Virus record (IMG/VR): IMGVR_UViG_3300032323_000409
Location: 1 to 34,638 of that record
DNA from: a virus
Length of the DNA stretch: 34,638 nucleotides
Direction: 5' to 3' (one strand)
The notes beneath the pieces were generated by a model that saw nothing but the letters and a program-made list of their open reading frames with translations, was not told where the DNA came from and ran no database searches. This document shows positions 7,290 through 13,475 of this stretch, piece after piece. Every line of letters begins with the position of its first letter. Within the stretch, counting starts at the first letter, position 1. A program made the translations under genes and the position numbers.

Positions 7290-7370
7290 ATGAAACCAAC
7301 AGTACTAGATGTAGTAGGTGCAGCAACTTTAGGTATTACATTGGGCGTGATGTTTGCGTTGGGTGTTTAA
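7290..7370 (+). CDS. 26-aa hydrophobic membrane peptide, first early gene
   Basis: The ATG at 7290 stands behind the strong leader AAGGAGTAAGTGATG (7278-7292), the same 15-base leader used by the 177-aa annealing protein and nearly the same as that of the secreted protein at 9127. The peptide MKPTVLDVVGAATLGITLGV (then MFALGV) forms one short TM helix with a small-residue face. Such an efficient, shared initiation site argues that this tiny frame is truly translated. Function unknown; membrane interference or leader translation of the operon are possible. Confidence 0.6.
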   Translation: MKPTVLDVVGAATLGITLGVMFALGV

Positions 7371-7371
7371 C

Positions 7372-7656
7372 ATGGGAATGTCTAGACACGATGCGTACTA
7401 CGAACCTAAAGATGACTACATGGACTCAGACGAGTTCCAATACGAAGTAGCAGAACTCATGAAAGACGAGTACAACCCTTGCAACTGGGGTAATTTCTGT
7501 GAAGCGTTTGAAGGTGTACAAGACCCAGAAGTTGTAGCTCAGTTAGAAGAAATGCTAGAAAAGCGTGACTTTATGGCTTTAGGCCGTAAGTTGTGGAATA
7601 TGTCCTATGAGTATCAAGAGCGCTTTGCCACCGATGCAGTATTAGATAACCAATAA
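7372..7656 (+). CDS. Hypothetical acidic protein, 94 aa
   Basis: The start is placed at ATG 7372 (a second ATG lies at 7378), one base after the stop of the 26-aa peptide. The protein is acidic and rich in Asp, Glu, Tyr and Met (MGMSRHDAYYEPKDDYMDSD...), predicted helical, with WGNFCEAFEGV in the middle. No family recognised. Being early and acidic it could be a DNA-mimic or host-takeover protein, but nothing specific shows this. The Shine-Dalgarno is weak, so translation is probably coupled. Confidence 0.7.
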   Translation: MGMSRHDAYYEPKDDYMDSDEFQYEVAELMKDEYNPCNWGNFCEAFEGVQDPEVVAQLEEMLEKRDFMALGRKLWNMSYEYQERFATDAVLDNQ

Positions 7657-7666
7657 GGAGTAAGTG

Positions 7667-8200
7667 ATGTCATATTTAGAACTACGCAAGATTAATGTAA
7701 ACGAACACACAGAAAAGAAGGGTAAATTTACCTACCTTTCATGGGCTTGGGCAGTAGACCAATTACTACAAGCTGACCCAATGGCTACCTGGGACTACCA
7801 AGCGCCTATGCAGTTTGGCGATACTTTGATGGTATTTTGCTCAGTTACGGCTTTTGGCAAAACCATGACTTCTCAATTACCTGTCTTAAATGCCCAAAAC
7901 AAAGCTATTGCTAATCCAGACTCGTTTGCGGTCAATACTGCAATGCAACGCTGCCTAGCTAAAGCTATTGCCCTGCATGGTATTGGACTGTACATCTATG
8001 CCGGTGAGGACATTCCTGACGAGCCAACGCCTGATTTGGGTGAGTTGGCTCAGTATTGGGTAGGTAATATCAATCTATGCAAGACCATTGATGAGCTTAA
8101 AGATGTTTACGGAAAAGCTTATGCTGCCGTAGCTAAAGACAAAAATGCAGTCCAAATAATTGCTAATGCTAAAGATTTAAAGAAAGTAGACCTAACATGA
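7667..8200 (+). CDS. Single-strand annealing recombinase, DUF1071 (Sak-like)
   Basis: The product is 177 aa from ATG 7667 (AAGGAG at 7655-7660; the GTG three bases upstream is not needed). Motifs of DUF1071 are clear: FTYLSWAWAVDQLLQADP (about residues 22-39), VFCSVTAFGKTM, then NTAMQRCLAKAIALHGIGLY and IYAGEDIP (about 90-118). Members belong to the Rad52-like phage annealing proteins that pair complementary single strands. It lies directly before, and overlaps by 4 nt, a YqaJ exonuclease, the usual exonuclease plus annealing-protein pair for recombination-dependent replication. Confidence 0.85.
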   Translation: MSYLELRKINVNEHTEKKGKFTYLSWAWAVDQLLQADPMATWDYQAPMQFGDTLMVFCSVTAFGKTMTSQLPVLNAQNKAIANPDSFAVNTAMQRCLAKAIALHGIGLYIYAGEDIPDEPTPDLGELAQYWVGNINLCKTIDELKDVYGKAYAAVAKDKNAVQIIANAKDLKKVDLT

Positions 8201-8802
8201 TTGAACAAGGCACACTTGAATGGCACGAACTCCGTAGAGGTAAAGTAACCGCTTCTAGGGTAGCTGACATTCTGGCAAGGACAAAGACAGGGCCTTCAGC
8301 TAGTCGGCAAAACTATCTGATTGAGCTTGCCTTGCAACGAACTACAAAGGCCATAGAACCATCATATACCAATGCAGCAATGGAATGGGGGACACAAACC
8401 GAACCCCAGGCTAGAGTCGCATACGAAGTGGCTACTAATAACTTTGTAGACCAAGTGGCTTTTATTGACCATCCTACGATTGAGTGGTTTGGATGCTCAC
8501 CTGACGGCCTGGTTGGTGAAAACCTGATTGAAATCAAATGCCCTAACTCAGCAACCCATTGGGAATACTTTAAGGCTAAAGAACCGCCTAAAAAGTACTT
8601 TATTCAGATGCAAGCCCAAATGGCGGTGACTGGGGCTAAATGGTGCGACTTTGTATCTTTTGACCCTAGGATGCCGGAACGCAGTCAGCTTTTGATAGTA
8701 AATGTACCTAGAGACCCTGAGTTTATCTTGTACATGGAAGCAGAAATACAAACTTTTTTAAATGAAGTAGCAGCAGAAGTAAAACTTATGGAGAATCAAT
8801 AA
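8197..8802 (+). CDS. YqaJ / lambda-exonuclease-type alkaline nuclease
   Basis: The product is 201 aa. EWHELRRGKVTASRVADILA (residues 8-27) is the conserved YqaJ entry motif. The catalytic set is visible as GCSPDGLV (Asp103) and IEIKCP (Glu112, Lys114), with a downstream IQMQAQMAVTG helix. It should resect 5' ends of double-stranded DNA to load the annealing protein encoded just upstream. Translation is coupled by an ATGA overlap at 8197-8200, and the stop overlaps the next start (TAATG). Confidence 0.92.
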   Translation: MIEQGTLEWHELRRGKVTASRVADILARTKTGPSASRQNYLIELALQRTTKAIEPSYTNAAMEWGTQTEPQARVAYEVATNNFVDQVAFIDHPTIEWFGCSPDGLVGENLIEIKCPNSATHWEYFKAKEPPKKYFIQMQAQMAVTGAKWCDFVSFDPRMPERSQLLIVNVPRDPEFILYMEAEIQTFLNEVAAEVKLMENQ

Positions 8803-9053
8803 TGGCAATTCAATATTTTGTAAAAGCAGCAGTATCGGAATACGAAGATAAAACCGATGGCAAGATGAAAAAACGCTACGCAAGCATTGGCGTAATTATG
8901 GAAACAAAACACGGCCTTATGCTTAAAATTGAGACTTTACCGTTGTTTGCTCTTAAAGACGGTGGTTTATTGGCTTACCTGAACCCACCTGAAGATAAAG
9001 CAATCCCTACGCAACAAGTCAGTAAAGAATTTAAGGAAGATGTACCATTCTAA
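8802..9053 (+). CDS. Small OB-fold-like protein with SSB-type acidic C-terminal tip
   Basis: The product is 83 aa. The body is beta-rich (YASIGVIMETKHGLMLKIET, LPLFALKDGG, LAYLNPPEDK) and compatible with a small OB fold. The end KEFKEDVPF closely resembles the acidic tip of bacterial SSB (DDIPF), which docks host repair proteins. It sits immediately after the annealing protein and exonuclease genes, where a single-strand binding or host-recruiting partner would fit. GGAGAAT and a TAATG overlap support the start. The SSB-like role is inference; a similar fold without DNA binding is possible. Confidence 0.75.
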   Translation: MAIQYFVKAAVSEYEDKTDGKMKKRYASIGVIMETKHGLMLKIETLPLFALKDGGLLAYLNPPEDKAIPTQQVSKEFKEDVPF

Positions 9054-9060
9054 TTACGGG

Positions 9061-9087
9061 GTGAAAGCGCACGATTTACCGCTTCAC
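9061..9087 (+). other. Intercistronic hairpin in early operon
   Basis: GTGAAAGCG (9061-9069) can pair with CGCTTCAC (9080-9087), leaving one bulged A and a 10-nt loop. Flanking GGGG (9058-9061) and CCCC (9105-9108) may close a larger structure. It fills the only sizeable gap inside this operon, upstream of the leader AAGGAATAAGTGATG. There is no U-run, so it is not an intrinsic terminator. It could be an mRNA processing or stability element. Confidence 0.4.
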
Positions 9088-9126
9088 ATACGGAGCGCAA
9101 GTAGCCCCACTACCAAGGAATAAGTG

Positions 9127-9411
9127 ATGAAAGAACTGATTATTTTTTTAGTAGGATTTACTATTGGCGGCTGGGCAAATCAAGCAGAAGCCCAAACCTA
9201 TGTAATTACAAACCCCCAAGGATATGTGCAGCAGACAGTACAAGTCAATGGAAACCAAGCCCAGGTTGTAAACAATGCAGGCTATATAACCCAAACCTTA
9301 ACTATTTATCCTAACCAAGTCGTAACCCCACAAGGCCAAGCAATCGGAGTGCCTAGCTACAAAGTACCGGCAGTACCAATGTCACCCCCATCGCCAAGAG
9401 TAATGCAATGA
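9127..9411 (+). CDS. Secreted or membrane-anchored Gln/Asn-rich protein, 94 aa
   Basis: ATG 9127 follows AAGGAATAAGTG. The N-terminus MKELIIFLVGFTIGGWANQ is a signal peptide or anchor, with a plausible signal peptidase I site after AEA (residue 22). The rest is low in charge and has imprecise repeats (NPQGYVQQTVQVNGNQAQVV, NNAGYITQTLTIYPNQVV, TPQGQAIGVPSY), ending in a Pro-rich tail. A small exported early protein could alter the host envelope, for example to exclude superinfecting phages. That is inference. The stop overlaps the next start (ATGA). Confidence 0.72.
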   Translation: MKELIIFLVGFTIGGWANQAEAQTYVITNPQGYVQQTVQVNGNQAQVVNNAGYITQTLTIYPNQVVTPQGQAIGVPSYKVPAVPMSPPSPRVMQ

Positions 9412-9509
9412 TTGAAACCATAATGATTGTGTTTGCTATAGGATTTTTTGCTATATTCGCAACCCTAATGATATTGGCAGCAATGCTCTTGTATTGGACT
9501 AACTTATGA
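9408..9509 (+). CDS. 33-aa single-TM peptide
   Basis: The frame runs from ATG 9408 to TGA 9507-9509. The product is almost entirely hydrophobic (MIETIMIVFAIGFFAIFATL...MLLYWTNL), one TM helix with a Trp/Tyr boundary at its C-terminal end. It is stitched to both neighbours by ATGA overlaps (9408-9411 and 9506-9509), leaving no other explanation for this stretch. Together with the secreted protein before it, it may form a small envelope-directed unit. Confidence 0.65.
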   Translation: MIETIMIVFAIGFFAIFATLMILAAMLLYWTNL

Positions 9510-10144
9510 CATTTCTAGTAGCCAACATACCCCCAGTTAAGTGCTTTGTGCGTAAAGAGTACCTTTACAATCATGAAAAAGGACACGGTGAACTAGAGCC
9601 TTGCATATGGATGACCGCTAAAGCCATTAAAGGCCAAGCCTTTCGCATAGAATCCATGCTGACTAATTACGGTGCTTTGTACGACAAACTGCCAATTAGT
9701 GCTTATGTATGGAAAGAAGTTACCGAACCGTTGCCCTTGGATTATTTGCAGATATGGGATTGCCTTTCATACGACATGGCGGTAATTGAAAAGTCGAACT
9801 TGCGTGGTCTAAAGGTCAAATACTTTGGTAAGGATAAGCAGTTTCACTTTGGCAACTACTTGTTTACAGTCGATTTTGCCAGCCCCGATGCAAATCGCTT
9901 AGATACTAGCTTTAGCGAGGGGGTTCAAGAGCATAAGTCGTATAACTTTATTAAGTTGGATAATGGTCAATTTGCTTGCCAACCGAACAATCGTTGCCTT
10001 TGGTACGATGTATCGCTTGTGCCTGCTGTATTAAAAAACCCTGATTTTAAAATACCCACAGAAGTTTACAGCGTAGAAAACCATGCTAAATGGAGCGCTA
10101 AAGACGAATGGTTCTACAACTTTGACGAAATTAAACATGACTGA
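9506..10144 (+). CDS. Conserved phage protein of unknown function, 212 aa
   Basis: The sequence starts MTFLVANIPPVKCFVRKEYL and includes YNHEKGHGELEPCIWMTAKA, NYGALYDKLPISAYVW, LQIWDCLSYD and DNGQFACQPNNRCLWYDVSL. I recognise this aromatic-rich, mixed alpha/beta pattern as a family repeated in phages of aquatic bacteria, always without assigned function. There is no TM segment or nucleotide-binding motif. It is coupled by ATGA to the 33-aa peptide and overlaps the zinc-ribbon gene by 8 nt. It is expressed early, within the DNA-metabolism operon. Confidence 0.78.
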   Translation: MTFLVANIPPVKCFVRKEYLYNHEKGHGELEPCIWMTAKAIKGQAFRIESMLTNYGALYDKLPISAYVWKEVTEPLPLDYLQIWDCLSYDMAVIEKSNLRGLKVKYFGKDKQFHFGNYLFTVDFASPDANRLDTSFSEGVQEHKSYNFIKLDNGQFACQPNNRCLWYDVSLVPAVLKNPDFKIPTEVYSVENHAKWSAKDEWFYNFDEIKHD

Positions 10145-10289
10145 GAAACGATATTGCACGAGCTGCCAGGTGATGCGACCAGCAGACTACGGCAAGATGA
10201 TTAAAGCAGGAAAGATTAACAGGTGGAAATGCACTGCTTGTTTTGAACGGATTAATATACCAAGATACAAAAGTAAGGTGACTAAATGA
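10137..10289 (+). CDS. Small zinc-ribbon protein, 50 aa
   Basis: ATG 10137 is chosen over upstream in-frame starts because it gives the usual 8-nt overlap and begins at the ribbon. Two CxxC pairs are present: CTSC (residues 7-10) and CTAC (about 32-35), separated by 21 residues, with a basic tail PRYKSKVTK. This spacing suits one structural zinc. It could bind nucleic acid or act as a protein adaptor in replication; the partner is unknown. The stop overlaps the next start (ATGA). Confidence 0.72.
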   Translation: MTEKRYCTSCQVMRPADYGKMIKAGKINRWKCTACFERINIPRYKSKVTK

Positions 10290-10441
10290 ATGACGATTAC
10301 GCATTACCCCTGATTGTTTTACGCAGACTAAGCCAAGAATATGAAGCTGCTATGCTTAAAAAACAAACTGCTTTGGCCTATCAAACGGCTGAAAAGATGG
10401 TTGAAATGGCTTTAAAACTGCAAGATTTGTCTGATGACTAA
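10286..10441 (+). CDS. Hypothetical helical protein, 51 aa
   Basis: It begins at ATG 10286 (ATGA overlap) and ends TAA 10439-10441. The product (MNDDYALPLIVLRRLSQEYE...) is a nearly continuous amphipathic helix with Leu/Ala/Met faces, probably a coiled coil. It fills the space between the zinc-ribbon gene and the PD-(D/E)XK gene with overlaps on both sides (4 and 8 nt), which supports it as a real gene. No family recognised. Confidence 0.62.
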   Translation: MNDDYALPLIVLRRLSQEYEAAMLKKQTALAYQTAEKMVEMALKLQDLSDD

Positions 10442-10796
10442 AAATGCAATGCGTAATCCAAACGCTAAACATATAGATTATGGGTTTTTGCAGGGAGAAA
10501 TCCCTGACAATCCTAACTTTATGCCTAGCAACATTGATGGAATCATTGAACGAAATGGCTCGTTTATGGTGCTTGAATGGAAACGCAGAAACGAAAAGAT
10601 TAGCAAAGGTCAAGAGCGCTTATTAAAAGCATTAGCCCAAAACAATATAACCGTTGCAATAATATGCGGTGATACTGATAACGGGCTTAATTTTGAACAT
10701 TGTTGGTTGCTAAACAATAAGGGCGAACCTGAAGTAAAGTACACCAAATACGAAGATTTTTTGGAATACTACAAGTTTTGGTATAGCCTGGCATGA
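10434..10796 (+). CDS. PD-(D/E)XK-superfamily nuclease-like protein, 120 aa
   Basis: SNIDGIIERNGSFMVLEWKR (residues 32-51) supplies the core: Asp35, then Glu48-x-Lys50. It is followed by ISKGQERLLKALA, a helix typical of small VRR-NUC/Hjc-like phage nucleases. The remainder (VAIICGDTDNG...) fits the small alpha/beta fold. It probably acts on branched or broken DNA during phage recombination, beside the HNH nuclease and RusA encoded next. Exact substrate unknown. It overlaps the gene before by 8 nt and the one after by 4 nt. Confidence 0.78.
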   Translation: MTKNAMRNPNAKHIDYGFLQGEIPDNPNFMPSNIDGIIERNGSFMVLEWKRRNEKISKGQERLLKALAQNNITVAIICGDTDNGLNFEHCWLLNNKGEPEVKYTKYEDFLEYYKFWYSLA

Positions 10797-11071
10797 CTAA
10801 AGAACAAAAGAAACACTATGATAGAGTGGCGAGATTGGGTTGCATTTTGTGCAAAAGACAAGGCAATGAGGGAACACCATGCGAAATACATCACATTAGA
10901 CGAGGTGGCATACGAAGCAGCGCTCCTGTTATCGGCCTCTGTCCCTATCACCATCGAGGAGCAAATACCAGTATTCACGGAATGGGTCGAAAACGCTTTG
11001 AAAGGGAATACGGAGTTACAGAAGAACAATTACTCGAAAAAACACTTGAACTTATAAATGCTAGTACTTAA
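10793..11071 (+). CDS. Ref-like HNH nuclease (RecA-dependent nuclease family)
   Basis: The product is 92 aa. C17xxC20 and C50xxHH53-54 bind zinc. IHHIRRGGIRSS (His33/His34) carries the catalytic HH, and LCPYHHRGANTSIHGMGRKR matches the Ref (recombination enhancement function) pattern, in which a phage nuclease cuts DNA at RecA-formed D-loops. It lacks the long basic N-terminal extension of P1 Ref, so dependence on RecA is uncertain. It starts by ATGA overlap and overlaps RusA by 14 nt. Confidence 0.8.
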   Translation: MTKEQKKHYDRVARLGCILCKRQGNEGTPCEIHHIRRGGIRSSAPVIGLCPYHHRGANTSIHGMGRKRFEREYGVTEEQLLEKTLELINAST

Positions 11072-11423
11072 TCTACCGTACCCACCAAGCGTTAATCATA
11101 TGTATATAAACGCACATGGTAGACGGTTTCCTAACAAAAAAGCCTTAGATTACAAGTCCAAAGTAGCTGATTATGTGGTTGAGTACAAAGTACCAAAGTT
11201 AGGTGAGGCTAAGTTATCCCTGACAATTTGGGTACACCCCCCTGACAAACGCAAAAGAGATATATCAAACATTGTAAAGATTGTGGAAGATAGCCTCCAG
11301 GATGCTGGAGTTTATGACAACGACTTCAATATTGACATCCTTTTGGTTCAAAGGGGCGAAATAACTAAAGGCGGAAAGTTGCTTGTAATGATTGATATAT
11401 TGGAAGATAATGTAGTGGCGTGA
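11058..11423 (+). CDS. rusA: RusA-type Holliday junction resolvase
   Basis: The product is 121 aa, the normal RusA length. LPYPPSVNHMY (residues 6-16) is the family entry motif. RKRDISNIVKIVEDSL (about 65-80) and GVYDNDFNID hold the acidic metal-binding residues (Asp68, Asp78, Asp87, Asp89) and Lys74. As a dimer it cuts Holliday junctions, resolving recombination or replication intermediates before packaging. It is the last gene before the intrinsic terminator at 11433. Confidence 0.92.
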   Translation: MLVLNLPYPPSVNHMYINAHGRRFPNKKALDYKSKVADYVVEYKVPKLGEAKLSLTIWVHPPDKRKRDISNIVKIVEDSLQDAGVYDNDFNIDILLVQRGEITKGGKLLVMIDILEDNVVA

Positions 11424-11432
11424 GGTACTTTT

Positions 11433-11456
11433 GCCCTAGAAATAGGGCATCTTTTT
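11433..11456 (+). terminator. Intrinsic terminator closing the early operon
   Basis: A perfect 6-bp stem GCCCTA (11433-11438) / TAGGGC (11443-11448) with a stable GAAA tetraloop (11439-11442) is followed by ATCTTTTT. It lies 9 nt after the rusA stop and before the Dps-like gene, so the latter is either read-through or separately transcribed. Confidence 0.85.
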
Positions 11457-11467
11457 AAGGATTAACC

Positions 11468-11827
11468 ATGAACGATAATGTAGCCCTATTTGCTGCCACC
11501 TTGTTGCACTCAGCAACAAACACCCATTTTTTTCATTGGTCTACCGATTCTTACGCCAAACACATTGCTTTAGGTGAGTATTACGACAACATCGTAGACC
11601 TTACAGATGCTTATGTAGAGGCCTATATGGGCGCTTACGACAAAGTAACCGAGTTCCCAAGCGTATACCACCAGCCTAAAGACCCAATTAAGTACTTGCA
11701 AAGCCTACAAAAGTTCGTAAAAGAAGCCCGTAACGACCTGCCACAAGACGAACAACTTTGCAATTTGATGGATGCTATTGCCGACCAAATAGATTCAACT
11801 ACCTACAAATTACGCTTTTTGAAATGA
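11468..11827 (+). CDS. Ferritin/Dps-like protein (DUF5856 type)
   Basis: The product is 119 aa and all helical. HFFHWSTDSYAKHIALGEYY (residues 20-39), then DNIVDLTDAYVEAYMG (40-55), follow the Dps pattern of His/Trp in helix A and acidic residues in helix B that form a di-metal site (His20/His23/His32, Glu37, Asp40, Asp44, Glu51 as candidates). Phage proteins of this type have no proven role; iron handling, oxidative protection of DNA, or a structural role are options. AAGGAT precedes the ATG. Its last 18 nt overlap the convergent methyltransferase gene. Confidence 0.78.
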   Translation: MNDNVALFAATLLHSATNTHFFHWSTDSYAKHIALGEYYDNIVDLTDAYVEAYMGAYDKVTEFPSVYHQPKDPIKYLQSLQKFVKEARNDLPQDEQLCNLMDAIADQIDSTTYKLRFLK

Positions 11828-12796
11828 TACCCCAAAGCAGGTAGAAGGAAAGCCGTCTACCATTAGTTTTAAGTGGCAATGATTTAAGTTTTCATTGTGG
11901 CTACCATGCCAAGCATAAGGTGGCACATCAATAAACGAATCTATAGGGTTTTCACCTACGCTAAAGTTCATTGGTGGCAATACATAGTCAGAAAGACGGT
12001 TATACAACGACTCAAAGTCTTTCTTTCTGAACAAAACAGTCCCCCAGTTATCAATGGTTTCGTCTTGGTGACTGTAATTAAACTCAGTTGTATGTACTGA
12101 AATACCGCCTGATTTAAGCAATTTGCCTGTATTTTCAATGAATTGCAGACCTTTTCCTATAGACCCTAAGTGTTCAAACGCACATAGAGTCCAGCAAAAA
12201 TCAAACTGACCATGTAAATGTTCGCCAATATTGTTCATATCAGCGTAATCAAAAGTCACAAGACGGTCAAAAGATTCCCTATCAATCAAGTCATCTTTAT
12301 AGATTTTATCTAAAGACCCAAGTTGAGCCGTATTAGCCCATCCCTGAGATGCTTCTTCATTAGGGTTTAAGTCTGTAGCTAGTATTTCACAGCCATAGGA
12401 TGCAAACAAGGAAGGCAAACGCTCCTCACCCACTCCAAAAACAATACCTTTCATGCCTGGCTTGAGTTTAGACCGTAATGTATTAACCACATAGGCTTCT
12501 TCCCAAACCTTACGGTGCAAGACAGGGGCAATCTTTAATTCTTCACAGGTATCAATAAACCATTTTTGAAGGAAATCATTGTAAATACTGGCTTTCCATC
12601 CTTGTTTAAAATCATCAAACTTCTCAGGTAGGCGCTTGTAACCGTAGTATTTTTCAGCTAATTCGTGTCCAAACAATTTGGTATTGATAGCAAACGCTGG
12701 AAGATTGCGTAATTTTTCAGCTAATGGTGAAGTATTTGGTATAGAGCCATCTTTGGTTAAACTAAAAAGCTCTTTAAAAATCTCGTTAAAGTCCAT
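11810..12796 (-). CDS. Class I SAM-dependent methyltransferase, lone minus-strand gene
   Basis: The product is 328 aa. GIVFGVGEERLPSLFASYGC (about residues 117-136) followed by ATDLNP forms the SAM-binding strand-loop-helix and the acidic residue after beta 2. FDFCWTLCAFEHLGSIGKGL (about 198-217) and GKLLKSGGISVHTTEFN give the later Rossmann strands. There is no DNA-methylase NPPY/DPPY motif, so small-molecule, glycan or protein methylation is more likely. The N-terminal ~110 residues are a family-specific helical cap. AAAGGAAATC precedes the ATG. It looks like an accessory (moron-type) gene. Confidence 0.82.
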   Translation of the reverse strand: MDFNEIFKELFSLTKDGSIPNTSPLAEKLRNLPAFAINTKLFGHELAEKYYGYKRLPEKFDDFKQGWKASIYNDFLQKWFIDTCEELKIAPVLHRKVWEEAYVVNTLRSKLKPGMKGIVFGVGEERLPSLFASYGCEILATDLNPNEEASQGWANTAQLGSLDKIYKDDLIDRESFDRLVTFDYADMNNIGEHLHGQFDFCWTLCAFEHLGSIGKGLQFIENTGKLLKSGGISVHTTEFNYSHQDETIDNWGTVLFRKKDFESLYNRLSDYVLPPMNFSVGENPIDSFIDVPPYAWHGSHNENLNHCHLKLMVDGFPSTCFGVSFQKA

Positions 12797-12844
12797 GATT
12801 TCCTTTAGAATTAGACTTATACTATCAGAAACTTGGAGATAATC
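12797..12844. promoter_or_regulatory. Compact divergent promoter region
   Basis: Only 48 bp separate the start codons of the methyltransferase (minus) and the 63-aa basic protein (plus). TATACT (12818-12823) on + and TATAAG (complement of 12816-12821) on - overlap, so two -10 elements may share bases and compete. Convincing -35 boxes were not found. Shine-Dalgarno sites for both genes also lie in the gap. Confidence 0.4.
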
Positions 12845-13036
12845 ATGCCTTTAGATAAATCTGGCTCAGTCCAATCAGTCGGTAAAAACATTAAAACCGA
12901 AATGAAAGCCGGAAAGCCTAAAAAACAGGCAATCGCAATCGCTCTCAATGTAGAACGAGACAATGCCAAAGGCAAGCGCAAAGCCAAACTCGAGGAGGCC
13001 TATGGTCGTTTCTTAGGTGAGCGAGATGAGTCGTAA
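12845..13036 (+). CDS. Small basic protein (DUF6496-like), 63 aa
   Basis: The start ATG 12845 has GGAGA 7 nt upstream; the in-frame ATG at 12833 has no such site. SGSVQSVGKNIKTEMKAGKP (residues 6-25) then KKQAIAIALNVER is a pattern found in many phage and metagenomic small proteins. It is about one-quarter Lys/Arg. It could bind nucleic acid, but no structure-defining motif is visible. It is the first of four consecutive small basic genes and overlaps the next by 11 nt. Confidence 0.75.
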   Translation: MPLDKSGSVQSVGKNIKTEMKAGKPKKQAIAIALNVERDNAKGKRKAKLEEAYGRFLGERDES

Positions 13037-13292
13037 AGACCAAATTCGTGCCGCAGTAGAAAAGCACGAAAAGCCTATTGCCAAGACAACTAAAGGCAAA
13101 GGGCGTCATTACTTATCGGTAGAAGAAGGCGCAGGTATGACCGAAGCAGGAAGAAAAGCATACAACGCCAAAAACAACGCTAATTTACAAGCACCACAGT
13201 CTAGTGGGCCAAGACACGATAGCTTCTGTGCAAGGTCAGCAGGATGGACTGGGGAACGGGGCAAAGCAGCAAGAGCAAGGTGGAAATGCTAA
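13026..13292 (+). CDS. Small basic protein (DUF6321-like), 88 aa
   Basis: ATG 13026 is preferred to GTG 13017 because AGGTGA lies upstream of it. The sequence has a basic N-terminus, GAGMTEAGRKAYNAKNNANL (about residues 36-55), then SFCARSAGWTGERGKAARAR and WKC at the end. This order (TEAGR..YN, then SFCARS) is typical of a conserved small phage family without known function. The two Cys could take part in metal binding. It overlaps its upstream neighbour and abuts the next gene. Confidence 0.75.
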   Translation: MSRKDQIRAAVEKHEKPIAKTTKGKGRHYLSVEEGAGMTEAGRKAYNAKNNANLQAPQSSGPRHDSFCARSAGWTGERGKAARARWKC

Positions 13293-13475
13293 ATGAAAGA
13301 CGGACTATATGCCAATATTCACCGAAAGAGGGCTAGGATTAGAGCCGGTTCAGGTGAAAAGATGAACAAACCAGGGACTAAAGGCGCACCAACAGCTAAA
13401 GATTTCAGAGAATCAGCCAAGACTGCCAAGCCTACCCGTAAAGAGATAATTGCTTCTAAGATGAAGGATATGTAA
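13293..13475 (+). CDS. Small basic protein, 60 aa
   Basis: ATG follows the previous stop directly. The sequence begins MKDGLYANIHRKRARIRAGS and continues GEKMNKPGTKGAPTAKDFRE. It is very basic and probably partly disordered. I recognise the opening pattern as a conserved companion of the preceding DUF6321-like gene in aquatic phage genomes. No enzymatic motif. The stop overlaps the start of the next gene (TAATG). Confidence 0.72.
   Translation: MKDGLYANIHRKRARIRAGSGEKMNKPGTKGAPTAKDFRESAKTAKPTRKEIIASKMKDM

Noticed and set aside
9054-9126. A small gene or terminator in the early-operon gap
   Set aside because: No start with a ribosome site yields a frame of note, and the hairpin there has no U-run.
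10818-11057. 79-aa plus-strand frame inside the Ref-like nuclease gene
   Set aside because: The other frame carries intact Cys/His nuclease motifs and overlaps its neighbours in the normal way. This one has no motif.
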